A DNA stretch of 64,000 bases from positions 62,001 to 126,000 of the forward strand of contig NZ_BANX01000032.1 in NCBI RefSeq assembly GCF_000334455.1, in the 5' to 3' direction. Of this stretch, positions 50,318 through 58,996 are shown in pieces (the first letter of the stretch is position 1; every line of letters starts with the position of its first letter). The translations under genes and the position numbers were made by a program. The notes beneath the pieces were generated by a model. That model worked only from the letters and a program-made list of their open reading frames with translations. It ran no database searches and had not been told where the DNA came from. Origin of the DNA: Gordonia soli NBRC 108243. Lineage in GTDB: Bacteria > Actinomycetota > Actinomycetes > Mycobacteriales > Mycobacteriaceae.

Positions 50318-50528
50318 TGTTACGCAGCCCGGGCGGCACCGTCGGCGCTGGTGGCCGACGGTCCGTGACCGGATGGGTGGCGTCCGCGGACGGTGGGCTC
50401 GAGCGTCTCGGGGATTCGCGTAACCCGCACTGGTGACGTGGTCTGCGGTTAGGGTTTTGATCTGTGTCGCCGGGGCGAGGTTCTCGGGGACTGGCCGCCT
50501 GCGGTCATGACGACAGGGGGAAGTACCT

Positions 50529-51173
50529 GTGAATCTGTGGAACTACATCGACGGTCGCGTCGGGTTCCTTTCGTTCCTGACGTATCAGCATGCGTCGCTG
50601 GCGTTTCAGACCGTCCTCGTGGGAACGGTCGTCGCGCTGATCGTGGCGGTCCTGGTGTACCGGCTCCCGTTGGGATCGGCGCTGACGCTGACGACGAGTC
50701 GAGTGGCCCTGACGATCCCGTCGCTGGCGCTGTTGGCGCTGCTGATCGTCCCGTTCGGGTTGGGCGTGGTGCCCTCGTTCATCATGCTGGCGTTCTTCGC
50801 CGCGCTACCGGTCATCGGCAACGCGATCGTCGGGCTGCGGTCGGTGCCACCGTCGGTGATCGAGTCGGCACGCGGAATCGGCTTGTCGCGCTGGAAGACC
50901 CTGGTCTCGGTGGAACTGCCGATCGCGTGGCCGGTGATCCTGACGGGCATCCGCGTCTCGACGCAGATGATCGTCGGCGTCGCCGCGATCGTCGCCTACG
51001 TCCTCGGGCCCGGCCTGGGATCGCTGATCTTCAACGGACTCTCGCGTCTGGGCGGCGCGAACGCGTTGGAGATGGCGCTCACCGGAACCATCCTCATCGT
51101 CCTCATCGCCCTCGTCTTCGATGCGCTCCTGGCACTGCTGGGACGCGTCACGATCTCCAAGGGACTGTCATGA
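50529..51173 (+). CDS. opuCB: OpuC-type ABC permease 1 (glycine betaine/choline uptake)
   Basis: 214 residues, about five to six membrane helices. The conserved EAA-like loop reads PPSVIESARGIGLSRWKTLVSVELPIAWPVILTGIRVS. VAYVLGPGLGSLIFNGLS fits the ProW/OpuCB permease family. First gene of a four-gene operon; its stop overlaps the ATPase ATG by 4 nt. GTG start after a GGGGGAAG purine run. Imports compatible solutes under osmotic stress. Confidence 0.88.
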   Translation: MNLWNYIDGRVGFLSFLTYQHASLAFQTVLVGTVVALIVAVLVYRLPLGSALTLTTSRVALTIPSLALLALLIVPFGLGVVPSFIMLAFFAALPVIGNAIVGLRSVPPSVIESARGIGLSRWKTLVSVELPIAWPVILTGIRVSTQMIVGVAAIVAYVLGPGLGSLIFNGLSRLGGANALEMALTGTILIVLIALVFDALLALLGRVTISKGLS

Positions 51174-52453
51174 CCGAATCCACGACCACCCCCGCCGCTG
51201 CTCCTGGTGACCGGACGGTCACCGGCGCGCCCATCCGTCTCGAGGGCGTGGTCAAGAAGTACCGCGGGACCACCAAGCCGGCGGTGAAGAAGCTCGACCT
51301 CGAGATCGACGCCGGCGACATCGTCGCGTTCGTCGGACCGTCGGGCTGTGGCAAGACCACCACGCTGAAGATGATCAACCGGCTGATCGAGCCCACCGAG
51401 GGCAAGGTCTTCATCGGCGACCGCGACGTCACCAACGAGGACCCCGACAAGCTGCGCCAGTCCGTCGGCTACGTCATCCAGTCCGGCGGCCTGTTCCCGC
51501 ACTGGTCGGTCCGCAAGAACATCGGAGCCATCCCGCGCGTACTCGGCTGGGACAAGAAGAAGATCGCCGACCGCACCGATTACCTGCTGGATCTGGTCGG
51601 CCTGGACGCCGCGGCATTCGCCGACCGCCTGCCCAAGGACATGTCCGGTGGTCAGCAGCAGCGCGTCGGTGTGGCCCGGGCGCTGGCCGCCGACCCGCCG
51701 GTCCTGCTGATGGACGAGCCGTTCTCCGCGGTCGACCCGATCACCAGGGTCCGCCTGCAGGACAGTCTCATCGCCATCCAGCACGAGGTCGCCAAGACGA
51801 TCGTCATCGTCACCCACGACTTCGAAGAGGCCACCAAACTCGGTGACAAGGTGCTGATCTTCTCCGAGGGCGGACAGATCGAGCAGTACGCAACCCCCGA
51901 GGAGATCCTCGCCAACCCGGCCAACGCCTTCGTCGAGGAGTTCATCGGCTCGGGAGCCACGCTGGCGCACCTCACCCTCTCGCGCGTCAAGGACGTCGAG
52001 CACGACGAGGTGACCACCGCGACGGTCGGCGAGTCGTCGAAGGAGGTCGCCGGCCGCGCCCGCGCAGCCGGACACACCTGGATCGTGGTGGTGGACGAGC
52101 ACGGGCGTCCGCGCGCCTGGCCGTCGCTGCGCGAGGTCGAGTCGCAGGACCGGATCACCGACTACATCGACTCCCGTCTGCCGACGGTCGCCACGTCGTC
52201 GACGCTCAACGACGCTCTCGACTCGATGCTGGCGGCCAGCCAGGGCGGCACCCTGGTCACCGACGGACGCGGGCGGGTGGTCGGATCGCTGACCATCGCC
52301 TCGGTGATGTCGGTGATCCGCGGTCAGCTCGCCGACGCCCGTGATGACGTCGCCTCTTACGAGTCCCACCACCACGGTGATCAGCAGGACGCATCGCTGC
52401 CCGCGTTCTCCGAGTCCGCCCAGACTGCCGAGTCCGAGGCGTCCAGGTCATGA
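51170..52453 (+). CDS. opuCA: OpuC-type ABC ATP-binding subunit with CBS domains
   Basis: 427 residues. Walker A GPSGCGKT at 56-63, Q-loop VIQSGGLFPH, signature MSGGQQQRVGVARAL, Walker B VLLMDEPFSAVDP and H-loop IVTHDFEE. The C-terminal ~130 residues (VATSSTLNDALDSMLAAS, GTLVTDGRGRVVGSLTIASVM) contain CBS repeats which in OpuA-type systems sense ionic strength. The Ser/Gln-rich tail follows. Start ATG in the preceding stop. Confidence 0.92.
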   Translation: MTESTTTPAAAPGDRTVTGAPIRLEGVVKKYRGTTKPAVKKLDLEIDAGDIVAFVGPSGCGKTTTLKMINRLIEPTEGKVFIGDRDVTNEDPDKLRQSVGYVIQSGGLFPHWSVRKNIGAIPRVLGWDKKKIADRTDYLLDLVGLDAAAFADRLPKDMSGGQQQRVGVARALAADPPVLLMDEPFSAVDPITRVRLQDSLIAIQHEVAKTIVIVTHDFEEATKLGDKVLIFSEGGQIEQYATPEEILANPANAFVEEFIGSGATLAHLTLSRVKDVEHDEVTTATVGESSKEVAGRARAAGHTWIVVVDEHGRPRAWPSLREVESQDRITDYIDSRLPTVATSSTLNDALDSMLAASQGGTLVTDGRGRVVGSLTIASVMSVIRGQLADARDDVASYESHHHGDQQDASLPAFSESAQTAESEASRS

Positions 52454-53262
52454 CCGCGACCACCGCCGACACCAGCGATCAGACCGCTCCGGGCACGGCG
52501 ACGGATGCGCTGACGCAGGCGCCGAAGAAGCGTAGGCGCCCGATCCCGATCGACGTCTGGTTCGAGCCGTTGGTGATCATCGTGCTGGGTGTCGGCTACT
52601 TCAGTTGGTATCTGACCACGACCTTCACCGAGACCGAGCAGGCCTCGCTGACCTGGTCGACCCTGCAGACCACGATCATCGACCACATCAAGCTGACGCT
52701 GACCGCCACGGTGATCGTCGTCGTGGTGGCCATCCCGCTCGGCATCCTGCTGACGCGTCCATGGGCCAAATGGCTCAACCCGATCGCGGTCAACATCGCC
52801 AACATCGGTCAGGCCGCACCGGCGGTCGGTCTGCTGGTGCTGTTCACCTTCTGGTTGGGCACCGGATTCAAGACTGCCGTCGTCGGCCTGGTCGTCTACG
52901 CGATCCTGCCGATCCTGCAGAACACGATCGTCGGGCTCCGCCAGGTCGATCAGCGCACCATCGAGGCATCGCGCGGCATCGGCTACTCGGCCGCCCGCAC
53001 CCTGTTCCAGGTCGAGCTGCCGCTGGCCGTGCCGGTCATCCTCAACGGGGTCCGTACCGCCCTGGTCATCCTGGTCGGTACGGCCACGCTGAGCACGTTC
53101 ATCGGCGCGACCAGCCTGGGTACGCTGATCACCACCGGCGTCACCCTGTTCCTTCCGAAACTTCTCATCTCCGGCGCCATCCTGGTGGCGCTGCTGGCGA
53201 TGATCATCGACTGGCTCGGACGACTGGTCGAGTTCGCCGCGACACCGCGAGGACTGACATGA
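52450..53262 (+). CDS. opuCD: OpuC-type ABC permease 2
   Basis: 270 residues with an extra N-terminal cytoplasmic segment (KKRRRPIPIDVW). EAA loop DQRTIEASRGIGYSAARTLFQVELPLAVPVILNGVRTAL, and IGATSLGTLITTGVTLFLPKLLISGAI. Paralogous to permease 1, so the transporter is a heterodimer. Four-nt overlaps on both sides (52450, 53259). Confidence 0.88.
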   Translation: MTATTADTSDQTAPGTATDALTQAPKKRRRPIPIDVWFEPLVIIVLGVGYFSWYLTTTFTETEQASLTWSTLQTTIIDHIKLTLTATVIVVVVAIPLGILLTRPWAKWLNPIAVNIANIGQAAPAVGLLVLFTFWLGTGFKTAVVGLVVYAILPILQNTIVGLRQVDQRTIEASRGIGYSAARTLFQVELPLAVPVILNGVRTALVILVGTATLSTFIGATSLGTLITTGVTLFLPKLLISGAILVALLAMIIDWLGRLVEFAATPRGLT

Positions 53263-54251
53263 CCCGCACCCGTTCCCGCTCGCGCCTGCTGGCCTCGATG
53301 GTCGCCGTGCTCGTCAGCGCCGTCGCGCTGGCCGGCTGTGGGCTGGTCAGCTCCTCGGGAACGTTCCGGGCCACCAGCCTGCCCGACGGCCAGAAGCCTC
53401 TCGAGGGTGTGCCGCTGGTCGTGACGTCGAAGAGCTTCACCGAGGGTGTGCTGCTGGGCAAGATCACGGCCACATACCTCGCGGCGGCGGGCGCCAAGGT
53501 CAGCGACCTCACCGGCGCACCGGGGTCGGCTTCGTCACGGCAGGCGCAGCTCAACGGCGATGCCGACATCCTGTGGGAGTACACCGGTACCGGCTGGGTG
53601 AACTACCACAACGAGACCGAGACCATTTCCGACCCGCAGGAGCTCTACACCAAGGTCCGCGACATCGAGAAGGCCGACAACAACCTGGACTGGTTGCCGC
53701 CGGCCAACTTCAACGACACCTACGCGTTCGGCGCATCGACCCCGACCGCGGAGCGCCTCAAGGTGAAGTCGCTCTCCGACGTCGCGAAGCTCCCGGTCGC
53801 CGACCGCACCTTCTGCGTCGACGACGAGTTCTTCAGTCGTTCCGACGGTTTCGTGCCGATGCTGGAGAAGTACGGCATCCCCTACGGTCAGCCCAACGGG
53901 GTGCCGGCGGGCAACGTGACCCGGATGGACGCGGGCGTGGTGTACACGTCCACGGCCAAGAGTGCGCCCTGCAACTTCGGCATGATCTACACCACCGACG
54001 GCCGCGTGAAGAACCTCAAGCTCGTCACACTCGAGGACGACAAGAAGTTCTTCCTCCCGTACAGCGGCAGCACCGTGGTCCGTGCCCCCGTCCTGGAGGC
54101 GAACCCGGAGATCGCGACGTTGATGGCGACCATCTCGGAGCGCCTCACCGACCCGCTCATGCAGGAGCTCAACGGTCGTGTCGACATCGACGGTGAGGAC
54201 CCCGCGGAAGTCGCCTACGACTGGCTGAAGAGCGAAGGTCTGGTCACCTAG
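53259..54251 (+). CDS. opuCC: Glycine betaine/choline-type substrate-binding lipoprotein
   Basis: 330 residues, lipoprotein signal ending VALAGC with Cys27. OpuAC-like domain: LVVTSKSFTEGVLLGKITATYLAAAGAKV, GDADILWEYTGTGWVNYHNE, then KSLSDVAKLPVADRTFCVDDEFFSRSDGFVPML. Extracytoplasmic binding protein of the preceding permease pair. Exact ligand (betaine, choline, carnitine or others) is not resolvable by eye. Final gene of the operon. Confidence 0.9.
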   Translation: MTRTRSRSRLLASMVAVLVSAVALAGCGLVSSSGTFRATSLPDGQKPLEGVPLVVTSKSFTEGVLLGKITATYLAAAGAKVSDLTGAPGSASSRQAQLNGDADILWEYTGTGWVNYHNETETISDPQELYTKVRDIEKADNNLDWLPPANFNDTYAFGASTPTAERLKVKSLSDVAKLPVADRTFCVDDEFFSRSDGFVPMLEKYGIPYGQPNGVPAGNVTRMDAGVVYTSTAKSAPCNFGMIYTTDGRVKNLKLVTLEDDKKFFLPYSGSTVVRAPVLEANPEIATLMATISERLTDPLMQELNGRVDIDGEDPAEVAYDWLKSEGLVT

Positions 54252-54332
54252 GAGCCCGCTCCGTCCGTCGAGAGTGTGACGCACGCCCGTGCGGACGACC
54301 GTCGTCGCAGGTGATCGGTACTGTGGGAGTCG

Positions 54333-55586
54333 ATGAACAGCCAGCAACACCCCACTCGACGGACGGTCCTCGCTGCAGCCGGAGTCGGCGCACTCGGTCT
54401 CGTCGCGGCCGCGTGCGCTCGCCCGGAGGACAAGGCGGGACCGTCCGGGCCCAAGCAGCCCACCGTTTCCCTCAGCTACACGCCACCCCTTGACTCCGGC
54501 GAGGCCCCCAACCCGACGTCGACGGTGTCGGTCAAGGCAGAGAACGGGCTGCTCAACCCGGACGTCAAGCTCCTCAGCGACAACGGCAAAGCGGTTCAGG
54601 GTGCGTTGTCCGACGATCGGACGACCTTCACGACCTCCGAGCCACTCGGCTACGGCGTCACCTACACGTGGAGCGGCAGTGCCATCGGCAACGACCGCGT
54701 GACGACGCCGGTCAAGGGCGCATTCACCACCCTCTCGCCGAAGAACCAACTCAACGTCGTGCTCAACATCGCAGACGGACAGGAGGTCGGCATCGCGGCG
54801 CCGATCATCCTCAAGTTCGACGGCACCGTGCAGGACAAGGCCGCAGTCGAGAAGCGGCTCAAGGTCACCACCGAGCCCGAGACAGAGGGCGCCTGGGCAT
54901 GGCTGGGCGAGGACAACGGCTCGCGCGTGCACTGGCGGACCAAGGAGTATTACGCGCCGGGCACCAAGGTGCACATGGACGCGAAGCTGTACGGCGTCGA
55001 CCTGGGCGGCGGTGACTACGGCGCGGCAGACGTCACCAGCGATTTCACCATCGGTCGGGCCCAGGTGGTCAAGGCCGAGGCCTCCTCGCACCAGATCACC
55101 GTGGTGCGCGACGGGGCGACCCTGATGACCCTCCCGTGCAGCTACGGCGGTGGCGATCTCGATCGCAACGTCACACGGTCGGGTATCCACGTGGTCAGCG
55201 AGAAGTACGAGGACTTCGCGATGAGCAACCCGGCCGCGGGATACTTCAACGTCCGGGAGCGTTTCGCCGTGCGTATCTCCAACAACGGCGAGTTCATCCA
55301 CGCCAACCCCGAGACCGTCGGAGTCCAGGGCGCCTCCAACGTCACCAACGGGTGCATCAACCTCTCGCTGGAGAATGCGCAGCGCTACTTCGAGTCGGCA
55401 ATCTACGGTGATCCGGTTGAGGTCACCGGCACGCGTATCGCACTGTCGGAGGCTGACGGCGACATCTTCGACTGGATCTACGACTGGCCGACCTGGAAGG
55501 GCATGTCGGCGCTCGGCGGCGAACCGGAGGAGTCGAATGTGCCTGCCACGCCGTCGGATGCCCCGGCGCCGGCCGCTCCGCGTTGA
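54333..55586 (+). CDS. L,D-transpeptidase lipoprotein (LprQ/LdtMt5-like)
   Basis: 417 residues. Twin-Arg-containing lipoprotein signal (RRTVLAAAGVGALGLVAAAC) with lipidated Cys28, two Ig-like domains, then a YkuD catalytic domain: IHVVSEKYEDF, NNGEFIHANPETVGVQGASNVTNGCINLS with catalytic Cys341. The usual HGC/SHGC motif reads TNGC here. It makes 3-3 cross-links in peptidoglycan. Positional relative of Rv0483, which follows murB in M. tuberculosis as I recall. Confidence 0.91.
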   Translation: MNSQQHPTRRTVLAAAGVGALGLVAAACARPEDKAGPSGPKQPTVSLSYTPPLDSGEAPNPTSTVSVKAENGLLNPDVKLLSDNGKAVQGALSDDRTTFTTSEPLGYGVTYTWSGSAIGNDRVTTPVKGAFTTLSPKNQLNVVLNIADGQEVGIAAPIILKFDGTVQDKAAVEKRLKVTTEPETEGAWAWLGEDNGSRVHWRTKEYYAPGTKVHMDAKLYGVDLGGGDYGAADVTSDFTIGRAQVVKAEASSHQITVVRDGATLMTLPCSYGGGDLDRNVTRSGIHVVSEKYEDFAMSNPAAGYFNVRERFAVRISNNGEFIHANPETVGVQGASNVTNGCINLSLENAQRYFESAIYGDPVEVTGTRIALSEADGDIFDWIYDWPTWKGMSALGGEPEESNVPATPSDAPAPAAPR

Positions 55587-55661
55587 TCGCCGGTGCCGGA
55601 GCCGCCCGGACAAGCCGGTCGAGGTGAGGGCTCTCGGGCGCCGCTGACCGCGAGGCTGCCG

Positions 55662-55715
55662 GGGCGGTGCCACCACCTCGTCCTGGGGGGAGGAGACTCG
55701 GCGGTGGCACCGCCC
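55662..55715. terminator. Hairpin after the L,D-transpeptidase
   Basis: GGGCGGTGCCACC (55662-55674) pairs perfectly with GGTGGCACCGCCC (55703-55715), 28-nt loop. It lies 75 nt past the stop of the transpeptidase gene; no T tract. Confidence 0.55.
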
Positions 55716-55736
55716 GACAAGCCTCGAGGGGTCCAT

Positions 55737-55771
55737 CCGACATCCCTACCAGGGGGAACGGAGGATGTCGG
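55737..55771. repeat. Second inverted repeat in the 55.6-55.9 kb gap
   Basis: CCGACATCC (55737-55745) and GGATGTCGG (55763-55771). With the preceding hairpin it accounts for the visible structure of the 350-nt gap before the ANTAR remnant; I see no gene there. Confidence 0.5.
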
Positions 55772-55936
55772 GCGTGACCGCTTCATCGCGGCTGCGATGA
55801 GATCGGCAGCACCCTACGCACGGGGATACGGGGGCGCCGACGGTCGGACCGTTTCCGCCCCAGGATTCTGTGGGGCGTGAGGCACGTTCCAGGGTGCCAG
55901 TACTGGCATGTGGTGTCAAAAGCCCCGGCCGGACCC

Positions 55937-56092
55937 GTGTTCGCGATGGAGAGATGCGACATGGACGCCTTGCAGGCCTTCGACATCCTGCGGCGACTCT
56001 CACAGGACTCCAACACCGCGCTCGTCGATGTGGCGCACCAGATCGTGGCGGCCGATCATCCGTCACCGGAGCCGGATCAGCCGGTGTCCTGA
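55937..56092 (+). pseudogene. C-terminal fragment of an ANTAR RNA-binding domain
   Basis: The 51 codons read VFAMERCDMDALQAFDILRR, LSQDSNTALVDVAHQIVAA, the last two helices of an ANTAR domain (typical ...ILRRLSQDSNxxLxDVAxxIV). ANTAR proteins antiterminate transcription by binding dual hairpins. The first helix and the usual GAF/response-regulator part are missing in every frame for 300 nt upstream. So it is a remnant, or an unusually small stand-alone ANTAR peptide. The frame is open back to 55877 without further similarity. Confidence 0.55.
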
Positions 56093-56142
56093 GCGGGTCG
56101 GTTCCCATCGCGATCGCACCACGACGGCGAGAAGTGACGGGG

Positions 56143-57192
56143 TCAGGCGAACCGGGCGACGGTCTCCGCTGACGACTCCTCGCGGGCCTCCCGGAATCCG
56201 GTACCCGCCCACAGGTTGATGGTGTGCGGGTCGTCGGCAGCGGCGCGTCGGATGCCGCCGGTCAGGGTGTTGACCGCCGGGTACTCGGCCGGCGCGAGTT
56301 CATCGAAGGTGTCGATGAACCGATTGCGCAGACCGCGGGCAATTCGCCCCGAGTAGGCCCGGGTGAGGACGGTGGTCTCGAACGCCGGATCGGCGAGGGC
56401 GTTTGCATGGGCGAGTTTGGTGCCGGCCTCGGCGGTCCGCAGCAGAGCCGTCCCGATCTGTACCGTCGGCACACCCAGCGCGCGGATCTGGTGGGCCCGT
56501 TCGGGTGTGGCGATCCCGCCGGCGGCGACCAACGGCACGTCGACGGTGGCCGACACCTCTCGGATCAGATCGTCCAGCGACTGGGTGGGCGGCGTCGTGT
56601 ATCGATCGAATGTCGACCGGTGGCCACCGCCGTCGGGTCCCTGCAGGCACAACCAGTCGGCACCCACGGTCACCGCTGCTGCTGCATCGGCCGCAGACGT
56701 GACGGTCACACCGATCGAGGTGTCGATCGCGTGCAGGCGGTCGACCACCGTCGCGGACGGCAGGCCGAAAGTGAACGTCACCACCGGGACCCGTGCCTCG
56801 ACGACGGCATCGATCTTCGCGTCGTAGTGGTCGTCGTCGTCCAGCAGGCCGTCCAACTCGGGCAGTACCACATCGCGTTCGGCCGCGAACGGGACCAGCG
56901 CGGAGCGAAACGCGCTGACCGCGGCGCGATCGGTGGGCCGGGTCTCCGGGACGAAGATGTTGACGCCGAACACGCGTGTCCCGGTTGCCTGCGTCGCCGC
57001 GATGTCGTCGGCGAGCTTCTCGGATGTCAGGTAGCCCGCCGCCAGCAGGCCGAGTCCGCCTGCGCGCACAGTGGTCTCGACGAGAGCGGGAGTGCTCGGG
57101 CCGCCTGCCATCGGGGCGCCGACGACTGGGCTGGTGAGGTCGCGGAGGTCGAACACTGTGCGCTCCTGCAGGTCGTTGTCGGTTTGGGTCAC
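56143..57192 (-). CDS. Nitronate monooxygenase-like (2-nitropropane dioxygenase) flavoenzyme
   Basis: 349 residues. TSPVVGAPMAGGPSTPALVETTVRAGGLGLLAAGY, VTVTSAADAAAAVTVGADWLCLQGPDGGGHRSTF (with the conserved GGH), VPLVAAGGIATPERAHQIRALGVPTVQIGTALL. FMN-dependent barrel of the NMO family, oxidising nitronates or related compounds. Its start overlaps the PNPOx-like gene by 4 nt (ATGA), so both flavoproteins are co-translated. Confidence 0.89.
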   Translation of the reverse strand: MTQTDNDLQERTVFDLRDLTSPVVGAPMAGGPSTPALVETTVRAGGLGLLAAGYLTSEKLADDIAATQATGTRVFGVNIFVPETRPTDRAAVSAFRSALVPFAAERDVVLPELDGLLDDDDHYDAKIDAVVEARVPVVTFTFGLPSATVVDRLHAIDTSIGVTVTSAADAAAAVTVGADWLCLQGPDGGGHRSTFDRYTTPPTQSLDDLIREVSATVDVPLVAAGGIATPERAHQIRALGVPTVQIGTALLRTAEAGTKLAHANALADPAFETTVLTRAYSGRIARGLRNRFIDTFDELAPAEYPAVNTLTGGIRRAAADDPHTINLWAGTGFREAREESSAETVARFA

Positions 57193-57824
57193 TCGGCGGC
57201 GAGACGTGCTGTGAGCGTATCGATCTCACGTTGCATCTCGGCCATCTTGTCGATGTACGGCTGGGTGCGTTCGCGCACCTGTTCTGCGGTGTACTGCGGG
57301 ATCAGGCTGCGGGAGCAGTTCCAGTCGAAAGCCTCGACGTCGACCACGATGCTCCGCTCGCACCCTGCCGCGATCTCCTGATCGCCGATGCGGCGTAGGG
57401 ACTGCAGGAGCTCCGGGTCGTCGGCGGCATCGACGACCGAGGCGCGCCCGAAGACCTTCAACCGTGTCTTGCGGACGTAGTCGGCGACGAACAGCGACAC
57501 CCGGTCGTCGCTCTCGATGTTGCCGACCGAGACGAACTGCTGGTTGCCGTGGAAGTCGGCGAAGGCGAACCGATTGCCGTGCAGATGATGCAGGAAGCCG
57601 GACGGGCCGCTCCGGTACTGCACATACGGCCAACCCTCGGGCGTCACGCTGGCGAGGTGGAATTGGAACGCGCCGGTCAGCAGTCGGATCTCTCGTTCGC
57701 CGATCTCCTGCGCACCCTCGTCCGGCGAGTCGAGTCCGGCACCATAGGCGACGATGCTGCCGACCGTGCGCTGCCGGGCGAGTGAGCGTTCGCCGAAGAC
57801 GAGATGCTGGTAGCGATGGCCCAT
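57189..57824 (-). CDS. PNPOx-like (split-barrel) flavoprotein
   Basis: 211 residues. IRLLTGAFQFHLASVTPEGWPYVQYRSGPSGFLHHL, FAFADFHGNQQFVSVGNIESDDRVSLFVADYVRKTRLKVFGRASVV is a pyridoxamine-5'-phosphate-oxidase-like split barrel binding FMN or F420. The C-terminal part (VVDVEAFDWNCSRSLIPQYTAEQVRERTQPYIDKMAE) resembles that of larger members with unknown substrate. First gene of the pair; upstream has a 13-bp inverted repeat. Confidence 0.86.
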   Translation of the reverse strand: MGHRYQHLVFGERSLARQRTVGSIVAYGAGLDSPDEGAQEIGEREIRLLTGAFQFHLASVTPEGWPYVQYRSGPSGFLHHLHGNRFAFADFHGNQQFVSVGNIESDDRVSLFVADYVRKTRLKVFGRASVVDAADDPELLQSLRRIGDQEIAAGCERSIVVDVEAFDWNCSRSLIPQYTAEQVRERTQPYIDKMAEMQREIDTLTARLAAE

Positions 57825-57896
57825 GTCGCCACCCTAGGCCGCTGATCTGTTTTCGCTGCGCGAGGTCTGGAACACGAGAGTCGGATCGGAGCTGCA

Positions 57897-57965
57897 CGAA
57901 ATCTGTACGCCACCGGTATGCCGGCGGCTTATCGTCGACCGCGCGTCGGCCTCGTACAGATTTCG
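57897..57965. promoter_or_regulatory. 13-bp inverted repeat upstream of the PNPOx/NMO pair
   Basis: CGAAATCTGTACG (57897-57909) and CGTACAGATTTCG (57953-57965) are exact complements, 43 nt apart. They lie 73 nt upstream of the PNPOx-like start. Could be two regulator half-sites of a looped or dimeric regulator, or a hairpin. Confidence 0.45.
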
Positions 57966-58063
57966 CACCCGGCCATGGCAGTTACTCGGCAAGTTCCGGG
58001 AATCGCGCACAGTGACGCAACTCTCGGTGCCGACAGTGCGTAGCGGAGCTAGGATAATTCACG

Positions 58064-58252
58064 TTGGTAAATGTCTCGTCGACTTCTCCCGGGAGATCAG
58101 CGGTGGTTGCACTCGTGGTGGTCCTTGTTCCGGTCGTCTTGATGATCGTGGCGCTGGGAATGGAGAAATTTCAAGACCTGGTGACCCCGGTGTCGCCGTC
58201 GGATCCGTCCTTGCCAATCGTCGCCGAAGCGCCCCAGATCGAGACCGCCTGA
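58064..58252 (+). CDS. Small membrane protein of about 62 residues (tentative)
   Basis: From a TTG codon: VNVSSTSPGR then SAVVALVVVLVPVVLMIVALGMEKF, one membrane helix, ending in the acidic tail APQIETA. Third-position GC is high. TTG is an uncertain start; a GTG inside the helix is possible. No family recognised. The region between here and 58578 otherwise shows no coding signal. Confidence 0.5.
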   Translation: MVNVSSTSPGRSAVVALVVVLVPVVLMIVALGMEKFQDLVTPVSPSDPSLPIVAEAPQIETA

Positions 58253-58478
58253 CCTCGGATCTGTGCTGCAGAGAACACATGTCGACCGTCAGAGCTTATG
58301 CGGCAGATGTGGTGGTGCGCCGCACTCGACAGTCAGGGGTACCAATGCGGGGCGCACCCGTCCACGAACGAAGGTTCTGACGCGGATTCGCGAGATGGCG
58401 GCGGTAGAGAATGGCAACCTGGTAATCGGTCGAGATTCGCCAACGCGAAATCAACTCATCGATGTCAGCATCGAGTCG

Positions 58479-58501
58479 GTTGCATATTCACGATATGCAA
58501 C
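58479..58501. promoter_or_regulatory. Palindrome upstream of the secreted-protein pseudogene
   Basis: GTTGCATAT (58479-58487) and ATATGCAAC (58493-58501), 5-nt spacer, 78 nt before the next start codon. AT-rich and symmetrical, a plausible promoter/operator. Rest of the 58253-58578 gap: nothing I can support. Confidence 0.45.
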
Positions 58502-58578
58502 TCGCCCGGATCCGGGCTCTCAACCTCTCCTGAGCGCGTCGCCCAGCTCGATCTGCTTCGGTCGGGAGGCGTCGGTCC

Positions 58579-58996
58579 ATGACCGTCCGATCTCGTCTCG
58601 CTGCCTACGCCGCGGGGCTCCTCGCCGGCCTGGCCGTGTCGGCGACGGTGCCCGCCGAACCCGATGCCGCACCGGCGCGGACCACTGACTGTCGGACATT
58701 GCCCGCGCGGATATCCGAGAGCAACGCCGACTACAGCTACTACCGGGCGATGGCACAGGTCACCACGGCCGCGCCAACATCGAGCCGACCAGGTCACCTT
58801 CTACCGCACCTGGCATCGGAAGGGCAGTGCGGCAGCGGTCCGGCTGTCGGCGGAACTCTCGCGATGCCAGACCCGCGGTGAACTCCGCGGTCTCGGGCCG
58901 CCGCGCTGGTCGGCGGCGCCCGTCGCACCCGCGGAGAGGGCGGCGATCGCCCGACCCGGTCAGCCGGTCTTCACGTTGCGTCGGGCGGACGCCTGA
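58579..58996 (+). pseudogene. Frameshifted small secreted protein
   Basis: The first part from the ATG at 58579 (GGGAGG 9 nt upstream) has a signal peptide (MTVRSRLAAYAAGLLAGLAV, cleavage near PAEPDAAPA) and reads on to CRTLPARISE, then DYSYYRAMAQVTTAA. From about 58780 the coding signal (GC-rich third positions) moves to the +1 frame, ADQVTFYRTWHRKGSAAAVR, LSAELSRCQTRGELRGLG, ending at 58996. A one-base insertion or two-base deletion near 58775-58790 would join the two. Two Cys, one in each half. It ends inside the last 37 nt of the convergent SDR gene. Alternatives: sequencing error or two separate short genes. Confidence 0.5.

Noticed and set aside
50187-50528. Riboswitch or small RNA in the gap before the OpuC operon.
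   Set aside because: Only one terminator-like hairpin and two short palindromes; nothing resembling a known aptamer.
53535-55736. 733-residue minus-strand ORF over the binding protein and L,D-transpeptidase.
   Set aside because: Antisense of two strongly supported genes; composition only of GC-rich shadow residues.
58263-58688. 141-residue ORF before the secreted pseudogene.
   Set aside because: Third-position composition is not coding-like in the 58263-58570 part; later part is a wrong frame of the pseudogene.
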